From NCBI RefSeq assembly GCF_014656055.1, contig NZ_BNBR01000001.1, forward strand, positions 1,240,001 through 1,304,000: DNA of 64,000 nucleotides, written 5' to 3'. The position numbers and the translations under genes are program-made. Numbering within the stretch: the stretch's first letter is position 1; the number at the start of each line of letters is the position of its first letter. Below, piece by piece: positions 1 to 9,380 of the stretch. This stretch comes from Streptomyces griseosporeus. GTDB taxonomy: Bacteria > Actinomycetota > Actinomycetes > Streptomycetales > Streptomycetaceae. The notes under the pieces are model-generated. The model worked only from the letters and a program-made list of their open reading frames with translations. It was not told the DNA's origin and did not search any database.

Positions 1-1
1 G

Positions 2-232
2 GCGACCCGCTCCCGGTGGCGGTGGCTGTGGCTGCTGCACCCGGCCCTCACCCTGTTGGTCATCGTCGGTACGGCCAACCACTACTGGCTGGACGCGCTC
101 GTGGCCACCGCCCTGCTCGGCGCGACCCTCGCGGTGATCCACCTTCCGCGCCGCACCGCCACGACGGCGGGCCGCGCACGCGACGACCTCGCCCCGGCCC
201 CGGAGCGCGAACTCGTGGGGGCGCACCGATGA
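2..232 (+). CDS. C-terminal end of a PAP2/AUR1-like membrane phosphatase (partial)
   Basis: Only the last 76 codons are in the window. The frame opens at base 2 and ends in TGA at 230-232, overlapping the next gene's ATG (ATGA), so the two are probably translationally coupled. The visible residues include HPALTLLVIVGTANHYWLDA, which resembles the last catalytic His/Asp helix of PAP2-superfamily inositol-phosphorylceramide-synthase-like proteins. A basic, polar tail follows. The role would be lipid phosphate or phosphotransferase chemistry at the membrane. Family assignment rests on this single motif; the N-terminus is outside the window. Confidence 0.6.
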   Translation, partial: ATRSRWRWLWLLHPALTLLVIVGTANHYWLDALVATALLGATLAVIHLPRRTATTAGRARDDLAPAPERELVGAHR

Positions 233-1191
233 GCGCCGCCCTGACCGCCGTCGTCCTGTCCCTGTTCTCCGCGGTCGCCTACGCGGCCGCCGCCGTGGCC
301 CAGGAGCGGCTCGCCGCCCGGTCCGCCGGCACCGGCCTGCTGCGGCTGCTGGGCAGCGGCGCGTGGTGGGGGTCGGTGACGCTGAACGCCGCCGCGGCGC
401 TGCTGCACGTCGTGGCGCTGAAGTACGGCCCGCTCACCGTGGTGCAGCCGCTGGGCGCGCTGACGCTGGTCGCGGCGGTGCCGATGGGCGCGCGGCTGGC
501 CGGGCGGCGGGTCGGCGCGCTGGAGTGGCGCGGCACCGGCTTCACCCTGCTGGGCCTCGGCGCGATCCTCGTCACGGCGTCGGGTCCGGCGCCGGACGAC
601 GTGCTGAGCGTGCCGGAGGCGCTGGCGGTGGCGGGTGCGACGGCCGCCCTGATCGGCACGCTGTCCTGGGGCGCCCGGCCGGGCCTGCGGCACGCCACCG
701 CCTCCGGGGTCGCCTCCGGGGTGGCCTCGGCGCTCACCCAGACCGTGACGGTGGCGGCGACGGACCGCTCGGGTCCGCTGCTGAGCATGCAGGTGGTCGG
801 GGTGGCGCTGCTGGTCGCGGCGTTCGCCACGGGCGGCCTGCTGCTGTCGCAGACCGCCTACCGGGGCGGGCTCGGCGCCCCGCTCGCGGTGGTGACCCTG
901 GCCAACCCGGTGGCCGCGGCCGTGATCGGCGTGGCCCTGCTGGGCGAGCGGCTGCAGGGCGGGGCGCTGGGCGCGCTGCTGGCACTGGCGGGCGCGGGGC
1001 TCGCCGCCTGGGGCGTCGTCCTGCTGACCCGGGCGAACGCGCCCGCCGCCCCGGTGGGCGAGGAGCGGGACGATACGGCCGAGGAGGCGCACCCCGTGGC
1101 CGCGGTGCTCGCGCTGGACCCGGCGGGGGCGTCGGCGGAACCCGCGCTGGTGCCCCGCCCGGCGGACCCGGGACGCCTCACGCCCCTGTGA
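229..1191 (+). CDS. DMT-family (EamA-like) membrane transporter
   Basis: A 320-residue protein made almost wholly of hydrophobic helices (about nine or ten), arranged as two similar halves as in drug/metabolite transporters. A small-residue loop with GPLTVVQPLGAL lies in the first half and ANPVAAAVIGVALLGERL in the second, matching the PxxxxLxGxxxxGE pattern at the end of EamA repeats. The last ~55 residues are a polar, Pro/Ala/Glu-rich cytoplasmic tail. The ATG at 229 overlaps the stop of the upstream phosphatase gene. Substrate cannot be read from sequence. It faces the scramblase-like gene convergently. Confidence 0.8.
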   Translation: MSAALTAVVLSLFSAVAYAAAAVAQERLAARSAGTGLLRLLGSGAWWGSVTLNAAAALLHVVALKYGPLTVVQPLGALTLVAAVPMGARLAGRRVGALEWRGTGFTLLGLGAILVTASGPAPDDVLSVPEALAVAGATAALIGTLSWGARPGLRHATASGVASGVASALTQTVTVAATDRSGPLLSMQVVGVALLVAAFATGGLLLSQTAYRGGLGAPLAVVTLANPVAAAVIGVALLGERLQGGALGALLALAGAGLAAWGVVLLTRANAPAAPVGEERDDTAEEAHPVAAVLALDPAGASAEPALVPRPADPGRLTPL

Positions 1192-1237
1192 ACGACAGGC
1201 CCCGGCCGGGGCGGCGGGCGGCCGGGGCGGCGGCCGG

Positions 1238-2119
1238 TCAGCCCAGGCCGCGCGCGTCCTGCTTGAGCGCGGTGTCGACGGTCAGCGCCGTCGCCACGAC
1301 CAGGCTCAGCAGCGGCTCGGGCAGCTGGTAGTGGATCTGCAGGACGTAGTTGTCCGCGGTGGTGAACATCGTCTTGGCGAGGCCTTCCCAGGTCTTGGTG
1401 ATCCGGGCGACCTCGTTGCCGGCGTGGTCGACGATGGCGAAGTTCCACGCCCGCCAGTTCTCCGCCTTGATCGCGCCGACCTGCTGGCCGTTGACGTTCA
1501 TCGCGAAGTTGATCTTGCCGAAGACGTTCTGCTGGACGATCTCGCCGACCGGGGTGCCGTCCGGGCGCTCGACGATCACCCGCGACTTGAAGATCTTGCC
1601 CGGGCGGGTCAGCAGCAGGACGGGCTGCCCGTAGGCGTCCCGGATCTCCAGCCTGATCTTCATGAACTGGTCGATGCTGTACAGGAAGCGCACGATCTTC
1701 CGGAACCAGCTCTGCCCGACCTGGACGACGGCGCCGAGCTGGTTGCCGTTCTGATCCATGACCTTGTACTCGTTGGTCAGCTCGATCAGCTTGGCCTTCT
1801 GGTTCACCACCAGCACCGGCTCGGAGAAGAGGGTGCCGCCGCCCGCGGCGCCGCCGGCCACCCCGGCCTGCTGCTGCACCTGGCGCTGCACGCGCTGGTC
1901 GGGGCCGGCCTGGTGGGGTATGTGCGGGGCCTGCGCGGGCTGGTGGGCCTGCTGGACCGGCACGGCCTGCTGGGCGGGGGCCTGTTGGGCCTGGGCCGCG
2001 GCCTGCTGGTCCGGGCTGGTGTGCTGGGTCCACTGCGCTCCGTCCCAGTAACGGAGTGTCTGGGGCGCCCCGTGCGGATCGGGGTACCAGCCTGCAGGTG
2101 TGTTCGAATGCGTGGTCAC
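1238..2119 (-). CDS. Phospholipid scramblase-related (LURP-one-like) protein with N-terminal DUF2510
   Basis: 293 residues from a GTG start. Residues ~8-33 form a DUF2510 motif (AGWYPDPHG...LRYWDGAQWTQHT), a short Trp/Tyr module common in actinobacterial envelope-associated proteins. Residues ~36-92 are a Gln/Ala/Pro-rich linker. Residues ~98-290 form the single beta-barrel/hydrophobic-helix domain of the scramblase/LOR superfamily, recognisable from repeated strands such as YKVMDQNGNQLGAV and FAIVDHAGNEVARI and the hydrophobic C-terminal helix. Lipid scrambling has not been shown for bacterial members, so 'scramblase' is a fold label only. It lies next to, and on the same strand as, the phospholipase C gene. 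Confidence 0.75.
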   Translation of the reverse strand: MTTHSNTPAGWYPDPHGAPQTLRYWDGAQWTQHTSPDQQAAAQAQQAPAQQAVPVQQAHQPAQAPHIPHQAGPDQRVQRQVQQQAGVAGGAAGGGTLFSEPVLVVNQKAKLIELTNEYKVMDQNGNQLGAVVQVGQSWFRKIVRFLYSIDQFMKIRLEIRDAYGQPVLLLTRPGKIFKSRVIVERPDGTPVGEIVQQNVFGKINFAMNVNGQQVGAIKAENWRAWNFAIVDHAGNEVARITKTWEGLAKTMFTTADNYVLQIHYQLPEPLLSLVVATALTVDTALKQDARGLG

Positions 2120-2194
2120 CGGGGCACACTACCCCGAGCCCACCAGCCCGTGACCAGACCCTACGGCTCGCTGTTCACCGCCGCTTCACCCACC

Positions 2195-4246
2195 TCACAG
2201 GGTGGCGATCGCCGGGTCGCTGACGCCCGGCGCCCCGTTCTCGACATGTCCGGCGAACCGCCGCAAAAAGGCCGGGTCGCCCTCGGCGGTGACGGTGAGG
2301 TCGTACCAGCGCCTGCTCGCGGTGAGGTCGACGCTCTGCCGGACGGTGGCGCCGGGACGCATGCTGAGGGTGCGCCGGGTGCCGGTGTAGCCGTCGGCGA
2401 CCGTCAGACGCACCGTGCCGGAGCCCTTGTTGGTGAAGGTGAGCTGGAGGCCGCTCCCGCTGTGCCGTGCGGTGACCTCCGGGCCGGCGGCCTTGTTGCG
2501 GCCCTTGAAGGCGCGCAGGAAGCCGTTGGGGCCGTGCACGGTCAGGTCGTAGGAGCCGCCGGAGTACACCGAGTTCCAGGTGTCGGCGAGCGTCTTGCCG
2601 GCCTCGGTGGTGTACGTCCAGGGGCCGTCGGTGCGGTTGCCGGACGTCACCAGGAAGGCGGCGCCCGCCTGCGCGCCGGAGGCGAAGGTGAGGGTGAACT
2701 TCCCGGCCGCCGCGTCCACCGAACCGTCCGTGTACGGCGCGTACTTCAGCGGGCGGGTGGGCCGCTGCCCGCGCTCCTGCCGGGGCAGGACGCCGTGCGC
2801 GGGCGGCGTGGGCACGTAGTCGGGGTGGCGCAGGCGGTCCGGCGGCTCGTAGCCGGCGGTGTCCGGCAGGGCGACCGGCCGGGTGTCCGTCGCGGAGAAG
2901 TCGAAGGCGGAGGTCAGGTCGCCGCAGACCGCGCGCCGCCAGGGCGAGATGTTCGGTTCGCGCACGCCGAAGCGGCGCTCCAGGAACCGGATGACGGAGG
3001 TGTGGTCCAGCGTCTCCGAGCAGACGTAGCCGCCCTTGCTCCACGGCGAGACCACGAGCATCGGCACCCGCTGGCCGAGCCCGTAGGGACCGGCGGCATG
3101 GCTCGCGTCGCCCGGGAACAGGTCCGGGCCCGGGTCGACGGTCGATTTCCCCTGCGCGGCCGAGCCGGGCGGGAAGGGCGGTATCACGTGGTCGAAGAAG
3201 CCGTCGTTCTCGTCGTAGGTGAGGAACAGGGCCGTCTTCGCCCACACGTCCGGGTTCGCGGTGAGCGCGTCCAGCACCTGGGCGATGTACCAGGCGCCGT
3301 AGTTGGCGGGCCAGTTGGGGTGCTCGGTGAAGGCCTCGGGGGCGACGATCCAGGAGACCTGCGGCAGCGTCCCGTTCTTCACGTCGGCCCGCAGCCGGTC
3401 GAAGTAGCCCTCGCCCTTGCGGTGGTCGGTGCCGGTGCGGGCCTTGTCGTACAGCGGGTCGCCCGGCTGGGCGGTGCGGTACTGGTCGAAGTAGAGGAGC
3501 GAGTTGTCGCCGTAGTTGCCCCGGTAGGCGTCGGTGATCCAGCCCCAGGAGCCGTTCGCGTCGAGGCCGTCGCCGACGTCCTGGTAGATCCGCCAGCTGA
3601 CGCCGGCCTTCTCCAGCCGCTCGGGGTACGTCGTCCAGCCGTACCCCTTCTCCTCGTTGCCGAGGACCGGGCCGCCTCCGGTGCCGTCGTTGCCGGTGTA
3701 CCCGGTCCACAGGTAGTAGCGGTTGGGGTCGGTCGAGCCGATGAACGAGCAGTGGTAGGCGTCGCAGACGGTGAAGGCGTCGGCGAGGGCGTAGTGGAAG
3801 GGGATGTCCTCCCGGGTGAGGTACGCCATCGTCGTGGCGCCCTTGGCGGGCACCCACTTGTCGTACTTGCCGGCGTTGAAGGCGGCGTGCCCGTCGTTCC
3901 AGCCGTGCGGCAGGTCCTGGAGGAAGGCGAGGCCCAGGTCGTCGGCGTCGGGGCGGAAGGGGAGGATGTCCCGGGTCCCGTCGGACTGGTGCCAGACGGA
4001 GGTGCCGTCGGGCCGGGTCACCGGGCGCGGGTCCCCGAAGCCGCGCACTCCGCGCAGCGAGCCGAAGTAGTGGTCGAAGGAACGGTTCTCCTGCATCAGG
4101 ACGACGACGTGCTCGACATCCTCGATCGACCCCGTGCGGCGGTGCGCCGGCAGCGCCGCCGCCCGCTGGATGCTGGCCGACAGTGCGCTGAACGCCGTGG
4201 TGGCGCCCGCCAGTTGGAGGAATCTGCGCCGGTTGACGTCGGGCAT
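2195..4246 (-). CDS. Phosphocholine-specific phospholipase C, Tat-exported
   Basis: 683 residues. I chose the ATG at 4246 because it gives an N-terminus with a twin-arginine signal (NRRRFLQLAGATTAFSAL), and an AGAGG-like ribosome site precedes it. The mature enzyme begins with the phosphoesterase-family signature EDVEHVVVLMQENRSFDHYF and has later acidic metal-site segments (DENDGFFDHV). C-terminal DUF756-like domains occupy roughly residues 480-683. Members hydrolyse phosphatidylcholine or related lipids outside the cell to release a phospho-alcohol, often for phosphate scavenging. I saw no convincing PHO box upstream. Length and domain order match the family. Confidence 0.88.
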   Translation of the reverse strand: MPDVNRRRFLQLAGATTAFSALSASIQRAAALPAHRRTGSIEDVEHVVVLMQENRSFDHYFGSLRGVRGFGDPRPVTRPDGTSVWHQSDGTRDILPFRPDADDLGLAFLQDLPHGWNDGHAAFNAGKYDKWVPAKGATTMAYLTREDIPFHYALADAFTVCDAYHCSFIGSTDPNRYYLWTGYTGNDGTGGGPVLGNEEKGYGWTTYPERLEKAGVSWRIYQDVGDGLDANGSWGWITDAYRGNYGDNSLLYFDQYRTAQPGDPLYDKARTGTDHRKGEGYFDRLRADVKNGTLPQVSWIVAPEAFTEHPNWPANYGAWYIAQVLDALTANPDVWAKTALFLTYDENDGFFDHVIPPFPPGSAAQGKSTVDPGPDLFPGDASHAAGPYGLGQRVPMLVVSPWSKGGYVCSETLDHTSVIRFLERRFGVREPNISPWRRAVCGDLTSAFDFSATDTRPVALPDTAGYEPPDRLRHPDYVPTPPAHGVLPRQERGQRPTRPLKYAPYTDGSVDAAAGKFTLTFASGAQAGAAFLVTSGNRTDGPWTYTTEAGKTLADTWNSVYSGGSYDLTVHGPNGFLRAFKGRNKAAGPEVTARHSGSGLQLTFTNKGSGTVRLTVADGYTGTRRTLSMRPGATVRQSVDLTASRRWYDLTVTAEGDPAFLRRFAGHVENGAPGVSDPAIATL

Positions 4247-4452
4247 GACTGAGGGACCTCTCTGCCAGGGGACGGGTCGACCGGCCGGGTGGTGACGGAA
4301 CGCGCGCGAAAGGAGTGTTCCAGGAGCACCAAACGTCAGGGAAGGGTGCGGTGGCGCCCGTGTGAAAGTCGCCGGTACGCGAGGTGTTGGGGACCGGCGC
4401 CGAAGGGGCGGTCTGCGATCCCCCTGCAACACCCCTTCAGCAACCACGCACC

Positions 4453-4495
4453 ACGGCGCCCGCGCCCGGAGAGGTCACCGGGGCGCGGGCGCCGT
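4453..4495 (-). terminator. GC-rich hairpin downstream of the polyamine ABC operon
   Basis: A perfect 15-bp inverted repeat: arms ACGGCGCCCGCGCCC (4453-4467) and its complement (4481-4495), with a 13-nt loop. It lies just beyond the stop of the last permease gene (4510) on the minus strand. There is no T-run, as is usual for Streptomyces hairpin terminators. The rest of 4247-4509 holds the phospholipase leader and nothing else I can identify. Confidence 0.6.
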
Positions 4496-4509
4496 TACGG
4501 GGTGGGGGG

Positions 4510-5325
4510 TCAGACGCGGCTGCCGGTCGCCGTGTCCGCCGAGAGGCGCTGGGCGACGTAGATCGGGATCACGGAGAGCAGGACGAGGACCGCGGCGACG
4601 ACGTTCACCACGGGTGCCTGCTGGGGCCGGGTCATGTTGTTGAAGATCCAGATCGGCAGGGTCTCCACGCCGGGCCCCGCCGTGAAGGTGGTGACGACGA
4701 TCTCGTCGAAGGAGAGCGCGAACGCCAGCAGCCCGCCCGCCAGCAGCGCCGAGCGCACCAGCGGGAACGTCACGTCGGCGAAGGCGCGGAAGGTGTTGGC
4801 GCCGAGGTCCATGGCCGCCTCCTCGTACGAGCCGGAGGTACGGCGCAGCCGGGCGACCACGTTGTTGAAGACGACGACGATGCAGAAGGTGGCGTGGCCG
4901 ACGACCACGGTGAACAGGCCGAGGCCCACGCCGAGCGGCTTCAGCACCGTGCCGAACGCCGAGTTGAGGGCGATGCCGGTGACGATGCCGGGCAGCGCGA
5001 TCGGCAGGACGACCACGAAGGAGAGCGTGCCGCGGCCGAAGAAGCGGTGCCGGGCGACCGCGAACGCGATCAGGGTGCCGAGCACCAGCGCGATGGCGGT
5101 GGCGCCGAGGCCGGCCTTCACCGACACCCACACCGCCTCGCGCGCCCCGGAGTTCCGCCAGGCGACCGACCACCAGTGCGGGGTCAGGCCGGGCGGCGGC
5201 CAGCTCGCGCTGCGGTCGGGATTCAGGGAGTTGACGAGGACGAGCAGCAGCGGCACGTAGATCACCGCGAAGCCGAGCGCCGCGGCGGCGCGCAGCGCGA
5301 TGCGCGCCGGACGGGACAGGTGCAT
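4510..5325 (-). CDS. Polyamine-type ABC transporter permease (PotC-like)
   Basis: 271 residues with six predicted membrane helices. It carries the BPD_transp_1 cytoplasmic loop near residues 160-180 (YEEAAMDLGANTFRAFADVTFPL; first half EEAAMDLGA), which docks onto the ATPase. The N-terminal segment FAVIYVPLLLVLVNSLN is typical of PotC/PhnV-type second permeases. It is the last gene of a four-gene minus-strand operon (ATPase, binding protein, PotB-like, PotC-like), starting 18 bases after the upstream permease stop. The likely cargo is a polyamine, GABA or another small amine, judged from family resemblance only. Confidence 0.85.
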   Translation of the reverse strand: MHLSRPARIALRAAAALGFAVIYVPLLLVLVNSLNPDRSASWPPPGLTPHWWSVAWRNSGAREAVWVSVKAGLGATAIALVLGTLIAFAVARHRFFGRGTLSFVVVLPIALPGIVTGIALNSAFGTVLKPLGVGLGLFTVVVGHATFCIVVVFNNVVARLRRTSGSYEEAAMDLGANTFRAFADVTFPLVRSALLAGGLLAFALSFDEIVVTTFTAGPGVETLPIWIFNNMTRPQQAPVVNVVAAVLVLLSVIPIYVAQRLSADTATGSRV

Positions 5326-5343
5326 GAGGCTCCTCCGGGCTTC

Positions 5344-6210
5344 CTACAGGCTGCTCAGGGCACCGGTGCGGCGCATCAACAGCAGGTACAGCACGATGAC
5401 GACGACCGGGACGGTGCCCAGCGCGGCGGCCATGGGCAGGTTGAGCTCGATGTTGGCGTAGACGAGGTTGCCGATGAGCTGGGTCTTGCCGCCGACGATC
5501 TGCACGGTGATGTAGTCGCCGAGGCTCAGCGAGAAGGTGAAGATCGAGCCGGCGGCGACGGACGGCAGCACCAGGGGCAGCACCACCGACCGGAAGGTGC
5601 GCCAGCTGCGCGCCCCGAGGTCGGCCGAGGCGTCGAGCAGGCCGGAGGGCAGCTGCGCCAGCGCGGTGTGGATGGGCAGCACCATGTACGGCAGCCAGAG
5701 GTACGTCAGGGTCAGGACGGTGGCCGGCAGTCCGAAGCCCGGCCCGCCCGTGCCGAACGGCCCGAGCATCCAGTCGGCGAGCCCGCCCTCGGACAGGATC
5801 AGCCGCCAGGCGTACACCTTGACCAGGTAACTCGCCCACAGCGGGGTGAGGATGGCGACGACGAGCAGCGGCCGCCACCTCGGCTTGGCGACCCGCGCGG
5901 TGTAGAAGGCGAGCGGGAAGGCGATCACGGCGCACAGCGCGGTGACCGCGAGGGCGACGGCCACGCTCCTGACGACGACCTGCCGGTAGACCGGGGTGGT
6001 CAGCAGGGCGTGGAAGTTGTCCGTGGACCAGACCTTCACCACCTGGGAGGTGAAGGAGTCCGTCGTCCAGAACGCGGAGACGAAGAGCACCGTCAGCGAG
6101 CCGAGGTAGAGCACCGCCAGCCACAGCAGCGGGGCGGTGAGCAGCAGGGTGAGCCGGAGCCGGGGATGGCGGTGCAGCACCCCGGCCAGCCGGCCGGCCG
6201 TCCGGGCCAC
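5344..6210 (-). CDS. Polyamine-type ABC transporter permease (PotB-like)
   Basis: 288 residues from a GTG at 6210, five bases after the binding-protein stop. An open frame continues upstream but is antisense-free overlap with the binding-protein gene, so the short start is preferred. It shows six membrane spans, a large periplasmic first loop (FWTTDSFTSQVVKVWSTDNF) typical of PotB, and the EAA-type loop LLDASADLGARSWRTFRSVV. It should form the heterodimeric channel with the PotC-like product encoded next. Confidence 0.85.
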   Translation of the reverse strand: MARTAGRLAGVLHRHPRLRLTLLLTAPLLWLAVLYLGSLTVLFVSAFWTTDSFTSQVVKVWSTDNFHALLTTPVYRQVVVRSVAVALAVTALCAVIAFPLAFYTARVAKPRWRPLLVVAILTPLWASYLVKVYAWRLILSEGGLADWMLGPFGTGGPGFGLPATVLTLTYLWLPYMVLPIHTALAQLPSGLLDASADLGARSWRTFRSVVLPLVLPSVAAGSIFTFSLSLGDYITVQIVGGKTQLIGNLVYANIELNLPMAAALGTVPVVVIVLYLLLMRRTGALSSL

Positions 6211-6215
6211 GGGCG

Positions 6216-7415
6216 TCAGCCCTTGATCTCGGTCCACGCCTGGACCCACTTGGCGTACGGCACGCACTTCACGTCGGTGCGGCCGTCCAGGCACTGCTCG
6301 ATGGGCGTGTTCCAGAAGGCGATCCGCTTCCAGTAGTCCTCGTCGCTCGCGTGGTAGGTGGTGCAGAAGTTCTTGTCGCTGGTCAGGGCGCACGCCTTGG
6401 AGTTGGCCGGTGCCTCGCCGAAGTACTCGGCGACCTGGGCGTTGACCTTCGGGGAGACGATCCAGTCGAGCCACTTGTAGGCGCAGTTGGGGTGCTTGGC
6501 CTTGGAGGAGACCATCCAGGTGTCCGACCAGCCGGTCGAGCCCTCCTTCGGCACGAAGGCCTTGACCTTCGCCCCCTCGTCGGCGGCGAGGCTGGCGATG
6601 ACCTGCCAGGTGGTGCCGACGACGGAGTCGCCGCTCTTGAAGGCGGAGACCTCCTTGAGGTAGTCGCTCCAGTACTCGCCGATGCTGGCGTTCTGCTTCT
6701 TCAGCAGGTCCACGGCGGCGTCGAACTGCTTCTGGTCGAGGGCGTAGGGGTCCTTGATCTTCAGCTCGGGCCGGGTGGCCTTGAGGTAGAGGGCGGCGTC
6801 GGCGATGTAGATCGGCGAGTCGTAGGCGGTGACATGGCCCTTGTGCTTCGGGGCGTCGTCGAAGACCGCCGCCCACGAGGTGGGCGCGGGCCGGACCTTG
6901 TCGGTGTTGTACATGAGCAGATTGGCGCCGCGGCCGTGCGGGATGCCGTACATCTGCCCGTCGACGGAGTTCCAGGAGCCGTTCTTCAGCCCGGCGAAGA
7001 CGTCCTTGTAGTTCGGCACGAGGTCGGTGTTTACGGGGGCGGCGTCGCCGGAGGCGATGAGCCGCAGCGAGGCGTCGCCGGAGGCGGACACGGCGTCGTA
7101 CTCGCCGGTCTTCATCAGCTTGACCATCTCGTCGGAGCTGGCGGCGACCTTGGAGCTGACCTGGCAGCCGGTCTGTTTCTCGAAGTCGGAGACCCAGTTG
7201 ACCTTGGGGTCGTTGGAGCCGTCCTCGACGTAGCCGGCCCAGGCGATGAGGTTGACTCTGCCCTCGGTCTTGCCGAGTTCGGACGGCTGCTTCAGGTCGG
7301 GCGGGTTGAGCCCGCCGGACGAGGAGCCGTTGCCGGAGTCGGAGGAGCCGCAGGCGGCGGCCGCGACGAGCACCGCGGCGGCGGCCGCGGCCTTGAGGGT
7401 ACGGGTGAGGCGCAC
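6216..7415 (-). CDS. Extracellular solute-binding lipoprotein (PotD/PotF-like)
   Basis: 399 residues. The signal peptide ends in a lipobox (VAAAAC, Cys22), so the mature protein should be lipid-anchored outside the membrane. The mature start LIAWAGYVEDGSNDPKVNWV and the later YDAVSASGDASLRLIASGDAAPV fit family-1/type-2 polyamine-binding proteins. A Ser/Gly linker follows the lipid Cys. It sits between the ATPase (40-base gap) and permease genes. It selects the cargo for the importer; which amine is bound cannot be told from this reading. Confidence 0.88.
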   Translation of the reverse strand: MRLTRTLKAAAAAAVLVAAAACGSSDSGNGSSSGGLNPPDLKQPSELGKTEGRVNLIAWAGYVEDGSNDPKVNWVSDFEKQTGCQVSSKVAASSDEMVKLMKTGEYDAVSASGDASLRLIASGDAAPVNTDLVPNYKDVFAGLKNGSWNSVDGQMYGIPHGRGANLLMYNTDKVRPAPTSWAAVFDDAPKHKGHVTAYDSPIYIADAALYLKATRPELKIKDPYALDQKQFDAAVDLLKKQNASIGEYWSDYLKEVSAFKSGDSVVGTTWQVIASLAADEGAKVKAFVPKEGSTGWSDTWMVSSKAKHPNCAYKWLDWIVSPKVNAQVAEYFGEAPANSKACALTSDKNFCTTYHASDEDYWKRIAFWNTPIEQCLDGRTDVKCVPYAKWVQAWTEIKG

Positions 7416-7455
7416 GACGATCTCCCAGGGGTGAGTGGGCCTGGCGTGGGGGTGG

Positions 7456-8493
7456 TCAGCGGGAGCCGGGCACCTCGACGGCGTGGCGTCGGTGCCACAG
7501 CAGGCGGACCCGGGTGCCGCGGTACGCGGCGACGTCCGCGGAGGACGTCTCCAGGTTCTGCTGGAGGGCGGCGAGCCGGCCGCCGGCGTCGAGGTCGACC
7601 AGGAAACGGGTCACGTCCCCCAGATAGACGACCTCGGCGACGGTGCCCGTCGCGCTGGTGTGCTCCGGCAGGTCGGCGTCGGCGGACTCCTTGAGGATCC
7701 GGATCTTCTCGGGCCGGATGCTGTAGGTGCCCGGGGTCCCGACGACGCGGTGGGCCGCCTCCCCCTCCAGCAGGTTGGACGTGCCGACGAAGGACGCGAC
7801 GAACGGGCTCGCGGGGCGTTCGTACACTTCGGCGGGGGTGCCGACCTGCTCGATGCGGCCCTGGTGGAAGACGGCGATGCGGTCGCTCATCGTCAGGGCC
7901 TCCTCCTGATCGTGGGTGACGAAGACGAAGGTGATGCCGACCTCGCGCTGCAGCTCCTTCAGCTCGACCTGCATCTGCTCCCGCAGCTTGAGGTCGAGGG
8001 CGCCGAGCGGCTCGTCGAGCAGCAGGACGCGGGGGCGCCCGACGAGGGCGCGGGCGAGGGCGACGCGCTGGCGCTGGCCGCCGGAGAGCTGGCCGGGGCG
8101 CCGCTTGCCGAAGCCTTCCAGGCGGACCTCGGCGAGGGCCTTGCGGGCCCGGACCAGGCGCTCGGCCTTGGGGACCTTGCGGATCCGGAGGGGGTAGGCG
8201 ACGTTCTGCTCGACCGTCATGTGCGGAAAGAGCGCGTAGTCCTGGAAGACGGTGTGCACGTCCCGCTCGAAGGGGGCGAGACCGGTCACGTCCTGCCCGG
8301 CGAGTTCGATCCGGCCGCCGGTGGGGGTCTCGAACCCGGCGATCAGGCGCAGCACCGTCGTCTTGCCCGAACCGGAGGGCCCCAGCATGGAGAAGAACTC
8401 CCCGTCGCGGACCTCCAGGTCGATCCCGGCCACGGCGGTCGTCTCCCCGAACGACTTGCGCAGATCCCGCAACCGGATCGCAATCCCCTCCAT
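7456..8493 (-). CDS. Polyamine-type ABC transporter ATP-binding protein (PotA-like)
   Basis: 345 residues from the ATG at 8493. The upstream in-frame extension lacks family similarity, and a GAAAGG site precedes the chosen start. Visible motifs are Walker [11 protein letters not shown]-loop [11 protein letters not shown], signature LSGGQRQR, Walker B VLLLDEP and H-loop [10 protein letters not shown]-terminal TOBE-type regulatory domain (about 245-345) contains [11 protein letters not shown]. It energises import through the two permeases encoded downstream and is the first gene of the operon, divergent from the GntR regulator. Confidence 0.92.
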   Translation of the reverse strand: MEGIAIRLRDLRKSFGETTAVAGIDLEVRDGEFFSMLGPSGSGKTTVLRLIAGFETPTGGRIELAGQDVTGLAPFERDVHTVFQDYALFPHMTVEQNVAYPLRIRKVPKAERLVRARKALAEVRLEGFGKRRPGQLSGGQRQRVALARALVGRPRVLLLDEPLGALDLKLREQMQVELKELQREVGITFVFVTHDQEEALTMSDRIAVFHQGRIEQVGTPAEVYERPASPFVASFVGTSNLLEGEAAHRVVGTPGTYSIRPEKIRILKESADADLPEHTSATGTVAEVVYLGDVTRFLVDLDAGGRLAALQQNLETSSADVAAYRGTRVRLLWHRRHAVEVPGSR

Positions 8494-8608
8494 GGGCGGC
8501 AACCTTTCTGGCGCTCGCTTACGTCGGCGGGAAACATATGAAGTCATAGTTCAAATCTCAAGGCCCCCTTAGGGTAAAGCTTGCGCAACGTTCAAGGTGG
8601 TGGCCGTG

Positions 8609-9343
8609 ATGGAACCGACTGACGGCGGGGCTCGTAGAGCCATTTTCGCGCCGGTCGACAATCTGGCGCGCGTCGAGGCGGTCGTCCACCGGCTGGGCGA
8701 CGCCATAGAGCTGGGCCTTCTCGCCGACGGGGAGCAGCTGCCCGGCGAGAGCGAACTGGCCGGCCTGCTGGGCGTCTCCACGGTGACGCTGCGCGAGGCC
8801 CTGATGGCCCTGCGCCAGCAGGGCCTGGTGACCACCCGGCGCGGACGCGGCGGCGGCAGCTTCGTGTCCCAGCCCGCGGTCCCCGCCGAGGAGCGGCTGA
8901 AGGCCCGGCTGCGCGGCTGGAGCACCGAGGAGCTGCGCGACCTCGGCGACCACTGGGCCGCGCTGTCCGGAGCCGCCGCGCGACTCGCCGCCGACCGCAC
9001 CGCGCCCGAGGACCTTCGGCCGCTGCGCCGAACGGTCGAGGAGCTGACCCGCGCCGGGGACGCCGCGGCCCGCAGCCGTGTCTACGGCCGCTTCCACGTC
9101 GAGCTGGCGGCCGCCGCGCAGTCCGCCCGGCTCACCCGCGAACAGGTCACCCTGCAGACCGAGATCGGGGCGCTGCCCTGCCTCGTGCTGAGCGACGACG
9201 CATATCGTGAAGAAGTAGCGGAACGTCAACGCGCCGTGATCTCGGCGGTGCAGGATGGGGCGCACGACTCGGCCGGCGCGCTGGCCGAGCGGTGCGTGCG
9301 GGAGTCGACGGCGCGGCTGATCGCCGTACGGCTCGCGCTGTAG
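8609..9343 (+). CDS. GntR/FadR-family transcriptional regulator
   Basis: 244 residues from the ATG at 8609, which is preceded by AAGG about nine bases upstream; GTG codons at 8597-8606 are alternatives. The N-terminal winged helix includes LPGESELAGLLGVSTVTLREAL and GRGGGSFV, diagnostic of GntR. The C-terminal ~130 residues are an all-helical FCD-like effector domain with RSRVYGRFHVELAAAAQS. It is transcribed away from the ABC operon across a ~115-bp gap, so the operon is its most likely target, with an amine or its catabolite as possible effector. That link is inference. Confidence 0.85.
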   Translation: MEPTDGGARRAIFAPVDNLARVEAVVHRLGDAIELGLLADGEQLPGESELAGLLGVSTVTLREALMALRQQGLVTTRRGRGGGSFVSQPAVPAEERLKARLRGWSTEELRDLGDHWAALSGAAARLAADRTAPEDLRPLRRTVEELTRAGDAAARSRVYGRFHVELAAAAQSARLTREQVTLQTEIGALPCLVLSDDAYREEVAERQRAVISAVQDGAHDSAGALAERCVRESTARLIAVRLAL

Positions 9344-9380
9344 GCACACCCGGTCCGGTCCCCGTCCGCTGGAGGGCGCC

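Noticed and set aside
1199..1212. GCCCCGGCCGGGGC palindrome as terminator
   Set aside because: Short, no loop and no T-run; such palindromes are expected by chance at this GC content.
1331..4252. Very long open frame on the plus strand (973 codons) across the scramblase and phospholipase genes
   Set aside because: It is the high-GC mirror of two clearly recognisable minus-strand genes and has no domain, ribosome site or start support.
4247..4340. PHO box upstream of phospholipase C
   Set aside because: A GTCACC-like string is present but the direct 11-bp repeat structure is not.
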